From NCBI RefSeq assembly GCF_001613545.1, contig NZ_BDCO01000002.1, forward strand, positions 558,001 through 622,000: 64,000 nucleotides of DNA, in the 5' to 3' direction. Both the position numbers and the translations under genes were made by a program. Position 1 is the stretch's first letter. The number at the start of each line of letters is the position of its first letter. The DNA is from Terrimicrobium sacchariphilum. Lineage in GTDB: Bacteria; Verrucomicrobiota; Verrucomicrobiia; Chthoniobacterales; Terrimicrobiaceae. Below the pieces are notes generated by a model. It saw only the letters and a program-made list of their open reading frames with translations. It was not told the origin of the DNA and ran no database searches. Shown here one piece after another: positions 52,077 to 59,558 of the stretch.

Positions 52077-52814
52077 ATGGCAAAGCGCTCCCGGGATGAA
52101 TCTGTCGCCGCCAAGATCCTGCAGCGGATCTTGCGAGGCGGGGCGGATCGTCTTTGGGGGTTGCGGGATTTTCTCGATATCGATACGGCGACTGCTGCGG
52201 GGGTGGCGGCGACGCTTTCCCGTCTCTCTCGGCAGGGAACTTTGCGGCGTATTCGGCGAGGAGTTTACTATCGACCGGGGAAGACAGCCTTTGGAGAGAG
52301 CCAGCCTGCGGCGGAGGCGGTGGCGAAGTTTCTGCTGCGTGATCGGAAGACCGTGCGCACTGGTGAGTTTAACCGGCTCGGCCTGACGACTCAGATGAGC
52401 AATGCGCTGATCAATGCCTCGGATCGGCCCGTGCGAATGAAGGGACTGAGCGGGGTGGGCCTGCGCTTTGTGAACAGGCCATTGTCGGATCAGAAAGGCA
52501 TTCTGGCCGAGGAGCGTACGGCGCTCGATTCGCTGCGGATGCTGGAGAAAATTCCTGACGCAACGCCGGAGCAGACGCTTTCTCGTCTGCTCGGTCTGGT
52601 GAGGCACGGGAAGCTGGATTTTGATCGCCTGGCCCGTTTCGCCCTGGCGGAACCTCCTCGAGTGAGGGCGCTGCTGGGTGCGATTGGCGAGACTGCTGGA
52701 GTCGATGCGGGAAAACTCGCCCTGCTGAAGAAGTCCCTGAACCCCATCACCACCTATCGGATCGCAGGGGCTGCGTCTGTATTGGCAAATCCCACGACTT
52801 GGAATATCAAATGA
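52077..52814 (+). CDS. AbiEi-family antitoxin
   Basis: Type IV antitoxin of 245 residues, starting at 52077 (MAKRSRDESVAAKILQRILR). A longer version from 52017 would cross the inverted repeat. The N-terminal winged helix reads DRLWGLRDFLDIDTATAAGV, AATLSRLSRQGTLRRIRRGV, YYRPGKTAFGE. The rest has the predicted antitoxin domain that counteracts the AbiEii nucleotidyltransferase without direct binding. The toxin gene follows with an ATGA overlap. The pair may stabilise the local region or act as abortive phage defence. Confidence 0.8.
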   Translation: MAKRSRDESVAAKILQRILRGGADRLWGLRDFLDIDTATAAGVAATLSRLSRQGTLRRIRRGVYYRPGKTAFGESQPAAEAVAKFLLRDRKTVRTGEFNRLGLTTQMSNALINASDRPVRMKGLSGVGLRFVNRPLSDQKGILAEERTALDSLRMLEKIPDATPEQTLSRLLGLVRHGKLDFDRLARFALAEPPRVRALLGAIGETAGVDAGKLALLKKSLNPITTYRIAGAASVLANPTTWNIK

Positions 52815-53809
52815 AAACGCTCGATACGCATCCCGAGTTTAGCCAGCTCGTTAACATCACAGCGCAGGAGTTGGGCATTCGGACCGAGTTTGTGGTCAAA
52901 GACTATTGGGTGACGCGGATTCTACGCGCCATCGCCACGGATGATTCTATGCGTCGTCAGGTGATCTTCAAAGGTGGTACCAGCTTGTCCAAAGGGTGGA
53001 AGTTGATCGACCGATTTTCCGAGGATGTCGACCTTTTGGCGACTGGACCGGATTTCTCTGGTCCTCCGGGAGGCAAGGCACGCGAGCGGCTCTTCAAGGC
53101 GATTCGGAGTCGAGTTGAACGCGAGACTCCTCTTCGACTGCCGGAGATGAGTGATATTGCGCCCGGAGACCGGAATTTCCTTTATCTTAGGGGACCGCAT
53201 AAATGCGACATTCGTTACCCGCTCCCAGGTCGAGTGATTAGTAGGAGCAGTGCATACACGGAGTTTGTCTTTCTGGAAATGGGTTTCCGAGGCGGGCCGA
53301 ATCCGCATGTGGCGGTCGCATTGAATTCGTTTGTCGGCGAGTATATCCTCGGCCTCGCGGCGGACCAACACTCAGCGCTGGCAGATTATGCGGAGGATTT
53401 TGCCGCCTTCGAGATGGAGTTGCTTGATCCGGTCCGTACCTTTGTCGAGAAGCTGCTGGTTCTCCATGGTTCGCTGGCGAAAGGCATCAAGGGCGTGCGG
53501 ACGCGACATTTCTACGATCTCGATTCGTTGTTTCGGAAAAGTGAGTCTGTGCGCACATCGCTGCAGAGCGAGCAGTTTCCTGCTCTAGTGAAAGATGCCT
53601 TGCGGATCACGAGAGAGTATTTCGATGCCGATCTCGACCCGAACCTGAATCTCGCGGAGAGCCCTGTGCTCAACCTGACAGCGGAGCAAATTAGCGAGTT
53701 GACGATCCAGTATCGCGGGGAGCGGGATTACTATTTTGGCCGACAACCGCCATTTGGCGAACTGGTGGAAACGTTGGCGGAGGTCAGGGCATTGCTACGA
53801 GATCGCTGA
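52811..53809 (+). CDS. AbiEii/AbiGii-family nucleotidyltransferase toxin
   Basis: 332 residues from 52811, overlapping the antitoxin stop (ATGA). The DNA polymerase-beta-like nucleotidyltransferase motif is FKGGTSLSKGWKL with RFSEDVDLLA, the GSx10DxD-type signature of AbiEii. The catalytic Lys is in GVRTRHFYDLDSLF. The toxin adds nucleotides to tRNA 3' ends or otherwise blocks translation, causing growth arrest when unopposed. Coupled translation keeps the antitoxin in excess. Assignment of the family is firm; target is inferred. Confidence 0.9.
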   Translation: MKTLDTHPEFSQLVNITAQELGIRTEFVVKDYWVTRILRAIATDDSMRRQVIFKGGTSLSKGWKLIDRFSEDVDLLATGPDFSGPPGGKARERLFKAIRSRVERETPLRLPEMSDIAPGDRNFLYLRGPHKCDIRYPLPGRVISRSSAYTEFVFLEMGFRGGPNPHVAVALNSFVGEYILGLAADQHSALADYAEDFAAFEMELLDPVRTFVEKLLVLHGSLAKGIKGVRTRHFYDLDSLFRKSESVRTSLQSEQFPALVKDALRITREYFDADLDPNLNLAESPVLNLTAEQISELTIQYRGERDYYFGRQPPFGELVETLAEVRALLRDR

Positions 53810-53875
53810 GCTAGCGTTTTTCTCTCTAATCGCGGCTGAATTTCTTGGGAGGAATTTTCGGTCCTATTAGAGCGT

Positions 53876-54094
53876 TCAAAGGAGATCAGTTTTAGCCCGT
53901 TGAATAAAGCGTTCCATTATGTCTAGGGGAATATCTGGTTCGAATGTGCTCAAAGTCATTTCATGTGTGATGTCGGAGTGGAATATCTCCGAAAGGAGCT
54001 TTCCCGATTTCGAATGGTAAAGCTCAAGTCCAATGCCGTCTCGGATGATATCACTGGCACGGAGCGTGTGATACTCGGGGGCTAACTCAGCCAT
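53876..54094 (-). CDS. Small protein of unknown function
   Basis: 72 residues (MAELAPEYHTLRASDIIRDG, then IFHSDITHEMTLSTFEPDIP). It is compact and charged, with a mixed pattern that looks like a real small protein rather than chance. Its start lies inside the last codons of the BatA-like gene (8-base overlap), so it is probably translationally coupled to it. I recognise no family. It could modulate the neighbouring vWA-type protein; that is only an inference from position. Confidence 0.6.
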   Translation of the reverse strand: MAELAPEYHTLRASDIIRDGIGLELYHSKSGKLLSEIFHSDITHEMTLSTFEPDIPLDIMERFIQRAKTDLL

Positions 54095-55976
54095 TTTTAT
54101 GTGTGCTTTTTGAGTTTGATGCCCACCAGCTCCCCACCATGCAGCCGACCAGGAGCAAGGCCCAGAGGGGGTCGAGGTGGGAGCCTTGGGCGTTTTTTTG
54201 GCGTTGGGTGGTGAGGGTGGGGGTGGATTGGGTGAGGGTGGCGGCGGTGGCGAAGTCGGATTCGCGGAGGTCGGTGAAGCTCACGGCGGCGTCGAGGAGC
54301 GGGGTGCCGTCGGGGCTGGTGACTTCGTAATAGCCGGGGGTGTCGGGGGCCTGGTGTTCGGGCGGGGTTGCTCCGGCGACGGTGAGGGGTTGGGAGGTCT
54401 GGAGCTGGGCGGTTTGATAGACGGGTTTGCGGTCGCGGACTTGGGCGATGAAGCGGTGCAGGAGGAGGGGGAAGGCGGGGAGGCGCGCGAGGTTTGACGC
54501 GGCGGGGTCGAAGGTGAAGATGAGCTGCGGGGCGGTGGCGGCGTGGCGCAGGAGGATGAGCGGGCGGTCGCCCTGCCAGAGGAGCGGCGTGTCGCCGGGG
54601 GCGGCGGGAAGGAGGGCTGTATCGGGGCGGAGGACGAGGCCCTGCCAGTTCAGATCCTCCATGAGCGGGGTGCGTTCGGCGATGAGGAGGGTGTCGGGGC
54701 GCGGCGCGGGTTTCGCGGGTTCGCTCGTGGCGTTGCTCGTGGCGTTGCTCGTGGCGTTGCTCGTGGCGTTGCTCGTGGCGTTGCTCGCGGTGTTGCTCGC
54801 GGTGTTGCTCGCGGTGTTGCTCGCGGAGGTCGCGGAGGTCGCGGAGGTCGCGGAGGTCGCGGAGGTCGCGGAGGTCGCGGTGGGGGTGTCCCCGGCAGGG
54901 GGAAGGGGGGTGGTTTTGGCGGATGGGGGGAAGAGGATGGCGGGGGTGGTGGATTGGAGCGGGTTGGCGGGGTCGTAAAGGCCGAGGAGGAGGTCGGCTC
55001 CGGCGCCGGGGATGGGGCGCGAGGGGGCGGCGAGGCGGAGGATCTGGTCGACGAGCGCGGGGGCGGCGTCGGCGGGGGGGGTGGTGGTGAGGAGGAGCTT
55101 CGGCTCGGGGCGGATGAGGGGGAGGGTGTCGTCGAGGGCGAAGCGGTCGGGGTCGAGCCGGAGGGTGAGGCGGCCGGAGGCGGGCCAGCGTCCGCTGAGC
55201 GTGGTGAGCTGGCCGGGCTGGAGGGTGATCTCTTGCGCGGGGCCGTCGTCGATGCGCCAGCGGGCGGTTTGCGCGGTGGGGCTGAAGTTTTTGAGATACG
55301 CCTGCCAGGTGGTCTCGGTGGCGAGGGAGCCGGTGAAGCCGAGATTGGGGACTGGTTCGCCGACGGCTAGCCAGGTGGTGCGGGGATCGAGGAGGTCGGG
55401 GGTGGCGGGGGCGTGGTCGGTGAGGAGGATGACGGGGCCGGTGGGTCCGGCGAGGGTGCGGGCGAGGCGGAGGGATTCCGCGAGGTCGTGGCTGTGGCGG
55501 GCGGGGGTCCAGGCGCGGAGGGCGGCGTCGAGAGTGGTGGAAAGGTCGGTGCCGGAGGCGAGGCGGCGGGTGGTGGAGTCGAGAATGATCCACTGGGTGC
55601 GGGTGGCGTCGCGGGAGCGGTCGGCGAGTTGCGTGGCGAGGGCGTCGGCGGCGCGGTCGCGGAAGGCGCTCAGCGAAGCGCTGGAGTCGAGGACGGTGAC
55701 GACGGTCTGGGCGCTGGTTTCGTCGAGCCAGCGGGGTTGCGCCCAGAGGAGGGTGAGGGCGAGGATGGCGAGGAGCTGCCACCAGAGGGCGGGGGATTGG
55801 CGGAGCCAGCGGAGGCGGCGGCCTCCCTCATGCGAGGGCGGGACGCGCTGGAGGAGGAAGAGCGTGCTGACGCGCACCTGCCGCGACCGGCGGCGCAGGA
55901 GGTGAATGGCGAGCACGACCGGCAGCCCGAGCAGGGCCCAGAGGGCGAGGGGATTGGCCAGAAAGAGTGCCGGCAT
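54087..55976 (-). CDS. BatA-like protein with vWA-type domain and low-complexity linker
   Basis: 629 residues. The N terminus is the BatA/aerotolerance type: two hydrophobic segments and LLRRRSRQVRVSTLFLLQRV, WWQLLAILALTLLWAQPRW. A von Willebrand A-like domain follows with the MIDAS-like VVTVLDSSASLSAF, then SLRLARTLAGPTGPVILLTD. Residues about 355-430 are a low-complexity linker of SAT and SNAT repeats encoded by two minisatellites. A C-terminal transmembrane helix ends the protein. The family participates in envelope or stress functions together with MoxR ATPases and other Bat proteins, none of which are here. Codon use in the linker is strongly biased. Confidence 0.8.
   Translation of the reverse strand: MPALFLANPLALWALLGLPVVLAIHLLRRRSRQVRVSTLFLLQRVPPSHEGGRRLRWLRQSPALWWQLLAILALTLLWAQPRWLDETSAQTVVTVLDSSASLSAFRDRAADALATQLADRSRDATRTQWIILDSTTRRLASGTDLSTTLDAALRAWTPARHSHDLAESLRLARTLAGPTGPVILLTDHAPATPDLLDPRTTWLAVGEPVPNLGFTGSLATETTWQAYLKNFSPTAQTARWRIDDGPAQEITLQPGQLTTLSGRWPASGRLTLRLDPDRFALDDTLPLIRPEPKLLLTTTPPADAAPALVDQILRLAAPSRPIPGAGADLLLGLYDPANPLQSTTPAILFPPSAKTTPLPPAGDTPTATSATSATSATSATSATSASNTASNTASNTASNATSNATSNATSNATSNATSEPAKPAPRPDTLLIAERTPLMEDLNWQGLVLRPDTALLPAAPGDTPLLWQGDRPLILLRHAATAPQLIFTFDPAASNLARLPAFPLLLHRFIAQVRDRKPVYQTAQLQTSQPLTVAGATPPEHQAPDTPGYYEVTSPDGTPLLDAAVSFTDLRESDFATAATLTQSTPTLTTQRQKNAQGSHLDPLWALLLVGCMVGSWWASNSKSTHKNG
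54723..54875 (-). repeat. Two coding minisatellites in the batA-like gene
   Basis: Five copies of GCTCGTGGCGTT (54723-54782) and three of GCTCGCGGTGTT (54783-54818), both 12 bases, then six copies of the 9-mer CGCGGAGGT (54822-54875). They keep the reading frame and encode Ser-Asn-Ala-Thr and Ser-Ala-Thr runs. Confidence 0.9.
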
Positions 55977-56029
55977 GGGAACCGGAGTTTACAGGAGCGG
56001 GGGACGCGAAGGAAAGACTGCCCATACGG

Positions 56030-56580
56030 GATTGAAACAGAAGGACTCGAAGGCAGGGATCAAACAGAAGGAAGCGAAGGAAGCAAAGGGCTAGGCCGAA
56101 CGGGGTGGCGGCTCGGCGGGAACCTCGATAGCCCGCTGAGGTGGCCCGGGGGAGGGAAAGACAGATTTTACAGAAGGACGCAAAGGACACAAAGGGGAAG
56201 GACTCAAAGGCAGGGATCAAACAGAAGGAAGCGAAGGAAGCAAATGGCTAGGCCGAAAGCGGGGTGGCGGCTCGCCGGGAACCTCGATAGTCCGCTGAGG
56301 TGGCGCGAGGGAGGGAAAGACAGATTTTACAGAAGGTCGCGAAGGACACAAAGGGGAAGGACTCGAAGGCAGGGATCAAACAGAAGGAAGCTAAGGAAGC
56401 AAAGAGGGAGACGAAGTCGGAGGTGGGAGGCTGGAAGTTTTCGGATTCGTGTGGCTGAGTGGCGCGGTGGAGTTCGGTCGCGCGGTGCGCAGGCGGGGGA
56501 GGAAGGCGGATTTTTACAGAAGGTCGCGAAGGGGGAGACCGCTAAGGCTGGAAGTCAATAGAAGGAAGCGAAGGGTTGGA
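56030..56580 (+). repeat. About 158-bp tandem repeat built on AAGG-phased ends
   Basis: CAAACAGAAGG recurs at 56061, 56218 and 56377, i.e. intervals of 157 and 159. Each unit contains an AAGG-phased part and a core GGTGGCGGCTCGGCGGGAAC. A further degenerate copy ends near 56570. It fills 55977-56602, where no gene is supported. Confidence 0.85.
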
Positions 56581-56602
56581 CCCCTTCCGAAACCCAAGTC
56601 GC

Positions 56603-56971
56603 CTATGTGTTTTCGTCATCTTTCTTGAAAGGGATTAATTCATCGACCGTTGGCAAAGGGCCGGGAGTTTCGTCAAAGCCATAGACTTCCAGGCCGGACA
56701 ACATGTCTTCCTCAGTGAAAACAAACACACCGAAGTGACCGTTCGCCCCGCGCTGGAAGGCATGGTCGGAGATCACCGTAAGGCCTGGCTTGTAATGAGC
56801 AGGCTTGTCGCCAATCTGGAAATTAATGCTGGCACATCCGCAGCGGCAGCCCGATATCACGACAGCCTCTTCGAGTTGGGCGAGATAACGATCCGCACCC
56901 GGCTCGCCGTGTTCAAGCATCCACTTGACGAGCGTCCGCTCCTCAGATGTCAGACTACGGGGAAAGCTCAT
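56603..56971 (-). CDS. Small soluble protein with a Cys cluster
   Basis: 122 residues from the ATG at 56971 (MSFPRSLTSEERTLVKWMLE). An ATG at 57004 would add 11 residues. It contains VISGCRCGCASINFQIGDKP, a CxCxC-type cluster that could hold a metal, and an acidic C-terminal tail (DETPGPLPTVDELIPFKKDD). Similar cysteine-cluster proteins exist in other bacteria, but I do not recall a family name. Function unknown. Confidence 0.6.
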   Translation of the reverse strand: MSFPRSLTSEERTLVKWMLEHGEPGADRYLAQLEEAVVISGCRCGCASINFQIGDKPAHYKPGLTVISDHAFQRGANGHFGVFVFTEEDMLSGLEVYGFDETPGPLPTVDELIPFKKDDENT

Positions 56972-57089
56972 ATCGGAAACCTGCTTTGGATTTATCTTTT
57001 GCACAAAAGGAAATCACCTGCTTCCAAAACGAGACGAAACCAAGATATCGTGCCTTCCTAAAGGACAACACAGCTCCCCAGTCGACCCC

Positions 57090-57434
57090 ATGAAATCCCC
57101 CTCACAGGAAACCTTTGCCCAGGTCATGTTCTGGACGGGAATGGGCTGTTTTCCGCTCTCCATCATCCTGATCACCGTCGGCGCTCGCGCCAGAAAGGTG
57201 CGGCAGGCCGCAGCGCTCTTCTTTCTCGCTGCCCTCACCTTTACCCACTTCGTCTGGTACTTCAATGTGCTGGGCGGGGCGCTGGGCACCAAAGTCGGGC
57301 GATACGAACCGCCCAACTGGTTCTCGTTCCTCCCCTTCCCCCTTGTCGGCTTTATCGTCGTGATGGCGGTGTGGGTGGCCAATGACCGACGCCGGAAACA
57401 AGCCCTCCTGCCCCCGCCTTTGCCGCGACAGTAG
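57090..57434 (+). CDS. Small membrane protein
   Basis: 114 residues (MKSPSQETFAQVMFWTGMGC) with three transmembrane segments, the last at LPFPLVGFIVVMAVWVANDR, and a basic, proline-rich tail. No family recognised. The start follows the divergent gene at 56971 after about 120 bases. It ends just upstream of the inverted dispersed repeat and the duplicated mnmA promoter. Confidence 0.5.
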   Translation: MKSPSQETFAQVMFWTGMGCFPLSIILITVGARARKVRQAAALFFLAALTFTHFVWYFNVLGGALGTKVGRYEPPNWFSFLPFPLVGFIVVMAVWVANDRRRKQALLPPPLPRQ

Positions 57435-57472
57435 ACAACGCCAGTCCCGATAACCATTGGTGCTCGCTTCCC

Positions 57473-57535
57473 GCCTCGTCCCTTTGTTTCCTTCGCTTCC
57501 TTCTGTTCAAACCTGCCTTTTCGTCCTTTCCCGCA
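57473..57535 (-). repeat. Dispersed AAGG-phased repeat, inverted copy
   Basis: On the minus strand GAACAGAAGGAAGCGAAGG is followed by AAACAAAGGG. It abuts the duplicated mnmA promoter region at about 57511-57600. Confidence 0.7.
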
Positions 57536-57600
57536 ACATTTGACGCCCCCTTTAGTCGGGCAGTACTCCCCGGGTGAATGGAAACGGAGAGCGCGCCCTA
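57511..57600 (+). repeat. Imperfect copy of the mnmA promoter and start codon region
   Basis: It matches 60787-60896: CCTGCCTTTT, then CCGCAACATTTGACGCCC, TACTCCCCGGGTGAA and GGAAACGG, with a few substitutions and an indel. The copy ends where the aroE-like gene stops. Its own GTG leads into a frame antisense to that gene and is unlikely to be expressed. Confidence 0.8.
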
Positions 57601-58494
57601 CCGCCGCAGCGGCGGCCCCGACAGTTCGCAGGCGTAGGCCTCGATGGCTTCGCGCGGGACGGTCACGCCGAATCCCGCGAGGGCGACATGCACGATGTCG
57701 ACCAGCATGTCGACTCCATCCACGGTGAGCAGGCCCAAGGCATGCGCCTGGCGCAGGAAGGGCGTGGTGCGCGGCCCGGTAATGACATCGACGGCCATCG
57801 CCGCCTTGTTCAGCGTGCTCCAGTCGAGGTCGAGAGTCCCCTCGTCGGGAAAGGCTCCGACCGAGGTGGCGTTCAGCACGATGTCCGTGCCGTCGGGAAT
57901 CTGGAGCGGCCCGTTCCAGGGCAGGACGTCCGCCGCGAAGCCCGCCGTGCCAAAGCGCCGTAGCGCCTCCGCCACCGGCTGGCCTTTGGACACATCCCGC
58001 GCCACGATGGTGATCGACGCCGCGCCCTGCCGGGCGATCTCCGCGCCGATGCCGCGCGCCGCTCCGCCCGCCCCGAGAATAAGGAAGCGCCTGCCCGCGA
58101 TCTCCATCTGCTGCCGGATGGAATTGCAAATCGCGACACCGTCCGTGTTCCTGCCGACCGCCCTGCGCTCCGGCCCTTCGAAAGTGATGAAATTCACCGC
58201 CCCCACGCCCTGGCTCGACTCGAGGATTTCGTCGCAATGCGGGACGATGGCCATCTTGTAAGGCACCGTGATGGCAAATCCGGCAAACCCCATCTTGCGA
58301 GCCCCCTCCACGCAAACCCCGAGATCCTCCGCGCGCTCGACCCGGATCTTCAAAAACCGATAAGGCGCCCCCTCCTGCTCAAAGAACCGATTGAACAGCA
58401 AATCGATGGGATTCTCCTCCACCGGATTGCCCACCATCGGCAAAATCCGCACGAGAGGAAACAGCCCGCTACCATCCGTCTGGTCGAGTTTCAT
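57598..58494 (-). CDS. Shikimate dehydrogenase-like protein with altered substrate site
   Basis: 298 residues of the AroE/SDH fold. The nucleotide-binding domain has LGAGGAARGIGAEIA and the C-terminal NATSVGAFPDEG. The catalytic Lys is in AITVPYK (K80) and the paired Asp in GRNTDG (D118), with Asn101 in AVNFIT. The substrate-binding serines of canonical AroE (the HSxSP block) are replaced by VEENP at 25-29, and the late Gln of MLVxQ is absent (MLVDIVH). This suggests altered or relaxed substrate use, for example an SDH-like paralogue. It is followed by the duplicated promoter copy; upstream on the same strand are the ParA and AlbA_2 genes. Confidence 0.8.
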   Translation of the reverse strand: MKLDQTDGSGLFPLVRILPMVGNPVEENPIDLLFNRFFEQEGAPYRFLKIRVERAEDLGVCVEGARKMGFAGFAITVPYKMAIVPHCDEILESSQGVGAVNFITFEGPERRAVGRNTDGVAICNSIRQQMEIAGRRFLILGAGGAARGIGAEIARQGAASITIVARDVSKGQPVAEALRRFGTAGFAADVLPWNGPLQIPDGTDIVLNATSVGAFPDEGTLDLDWSTLNKAAMAVDVITGPRTTPFLRQAHALGLLTVDGVDMLVDIVHVALAGFGVTVPREAIEAYACELSGPPLRR

Positions 58495-58580
58495 GATTCC
58501 GCCCGTCCTAGCGGAAGGGAGCGCGGTCTGCCAGAAAGGACTATGCGCCTTTCCGACAACTCAGATATGGGCAGGGATAA

Positions 58581-59558
58581 TTATATCCGGGAAAGAATGC
58601 ACTCTGCCAAAGTGCGAAAGTCATCTTCCGCGTCTTTGACGCTATAAGTATGAGCTCCGATGGCTCCGTCTGACGGTTTGAGTTTGAAAATCGGTTTGCG
58701 CGCCTCCATGGCCATGGGCATCAAACTGCGATAGTGCTTGAGCAGGCCGAGGCAATTCGGATCGGCCTCACAAGTTTCAAATGATTCTCCCGACTCACCC
58801 AGGACCTTCTCGCAAAACGTGGAGGGAATTCTCTTCGCCCACTTTTCGTAGGCGCTGACGGGCCGGTTATCACGGATGCCGAATTGAAGCACCACATATC
58901 CGAGAGGGCGCATAACGGCAGAAGGCAGAACGAGGTCATCCGCAGGATTTAGCTCCAAACGCGTCTGCCACTCACGCCTCCAATCCATCAAGGTGGGGCC
59001 AAGGTTGCGAAGACCCTGAATGGAGAATAAATCCGGGGCAACGGGAATCACCACGGCATCAGCAGAAATGAGCGCTGCCCGATTGATAGCTCCAAAATTT
59101 GGCCCGACATCGATCAGCGCTATGTCGGCACGAAAGCTCTCGCCCGATTCCCGAATGATTCTGTAAAAGGCGCTGGTCGTTCGAAAGGCTGGCTCCTGCC
59201 TGTCCAAACACTTGGCCCAAGCTTCCGAAAGATTTGACTCAAAGCTGGAAAGCGCCAGGTCTCCAGGAACAAGGCGGATATTGGGATCAACACTACGGAA
59301 AGGAGCAGGCCCAATATCTCCCAACCCTCGGACGATCGGCTTGAGAGCGGCCATGATACTCTGGTTATCCCTACCCTCTCCTCCCCATAAGTCCTCGAGT
59401 TCCCGCTCGACGAGGAACATCGAAGTCAAATTCGCCTGCGGGTCAAGGTCAGCCACCAGCACGCGCTTGCCCATATCCGCAAACATCCACGCCAGATGAT
59501 AAAGCAGCGTGGTCTTGCCGACACCGCCTTTGTTGTTGAAGAAGGCTATGGTTTTCAT
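58581..59558 (-). CDS. ParA/MinD-type Walker ATPase
   Basis: 325 residues with the deviant Walker A KGGVGKTTL near the N terminus (FNNKGGVGKTTLLYHL), switch I VADLDPQANLTSMF, and Walker B IALIDVGPNFG. Its C-terminal half (about 190-325) is unusual for chromosomal Soj (FGIRDNRPVSAYEKWAKRIP, NCLGLLKHYRSLMPMAMEAR), and no parB or parS is nearby. The start is overlapped by 4 bases by the end of the AlbA_2 gene, so the two form one operon. It could act in an ATP-dependent switch with the partner protein rather than in partition. Confidence 0.85.
   Translation of the reverse strand: MKTIAFFNNKGGVGKTTLLYHLAWMFADMGKRVLVADLDPQANLTSMFLVERELEDLWGGEGRDNQSIMAALKPIVRGLGDIGPAPFRSVDPNIRLVPGDLALSSFESNLSEAWAKCLDRQEPAFRTTSAFYRIIRESGESFRADIALIDVGPNFGAINRAALISADAVVIPVAPDLFSIQGLRNLGPTLMDWRREWQTRLELNPADDLVLPSAVMRPLGYVVLQFGIRDNRPVSAYEKWAKRIPSTFCEKVLGESGESFETCEADPNCLGLLKHYRSLMPMAMEARKPIFKLKPSDGAIGAHTYSVKDAEDDFRTLAECILSRI

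Noticed and set aside
57574-57963. Frame starting at the duplicated mnmA GTG
   Set aside because: It runs antisense into the aroE-like gene and loses similarity to MnmA after about seven codons, so it is a fossil start, not a gene.
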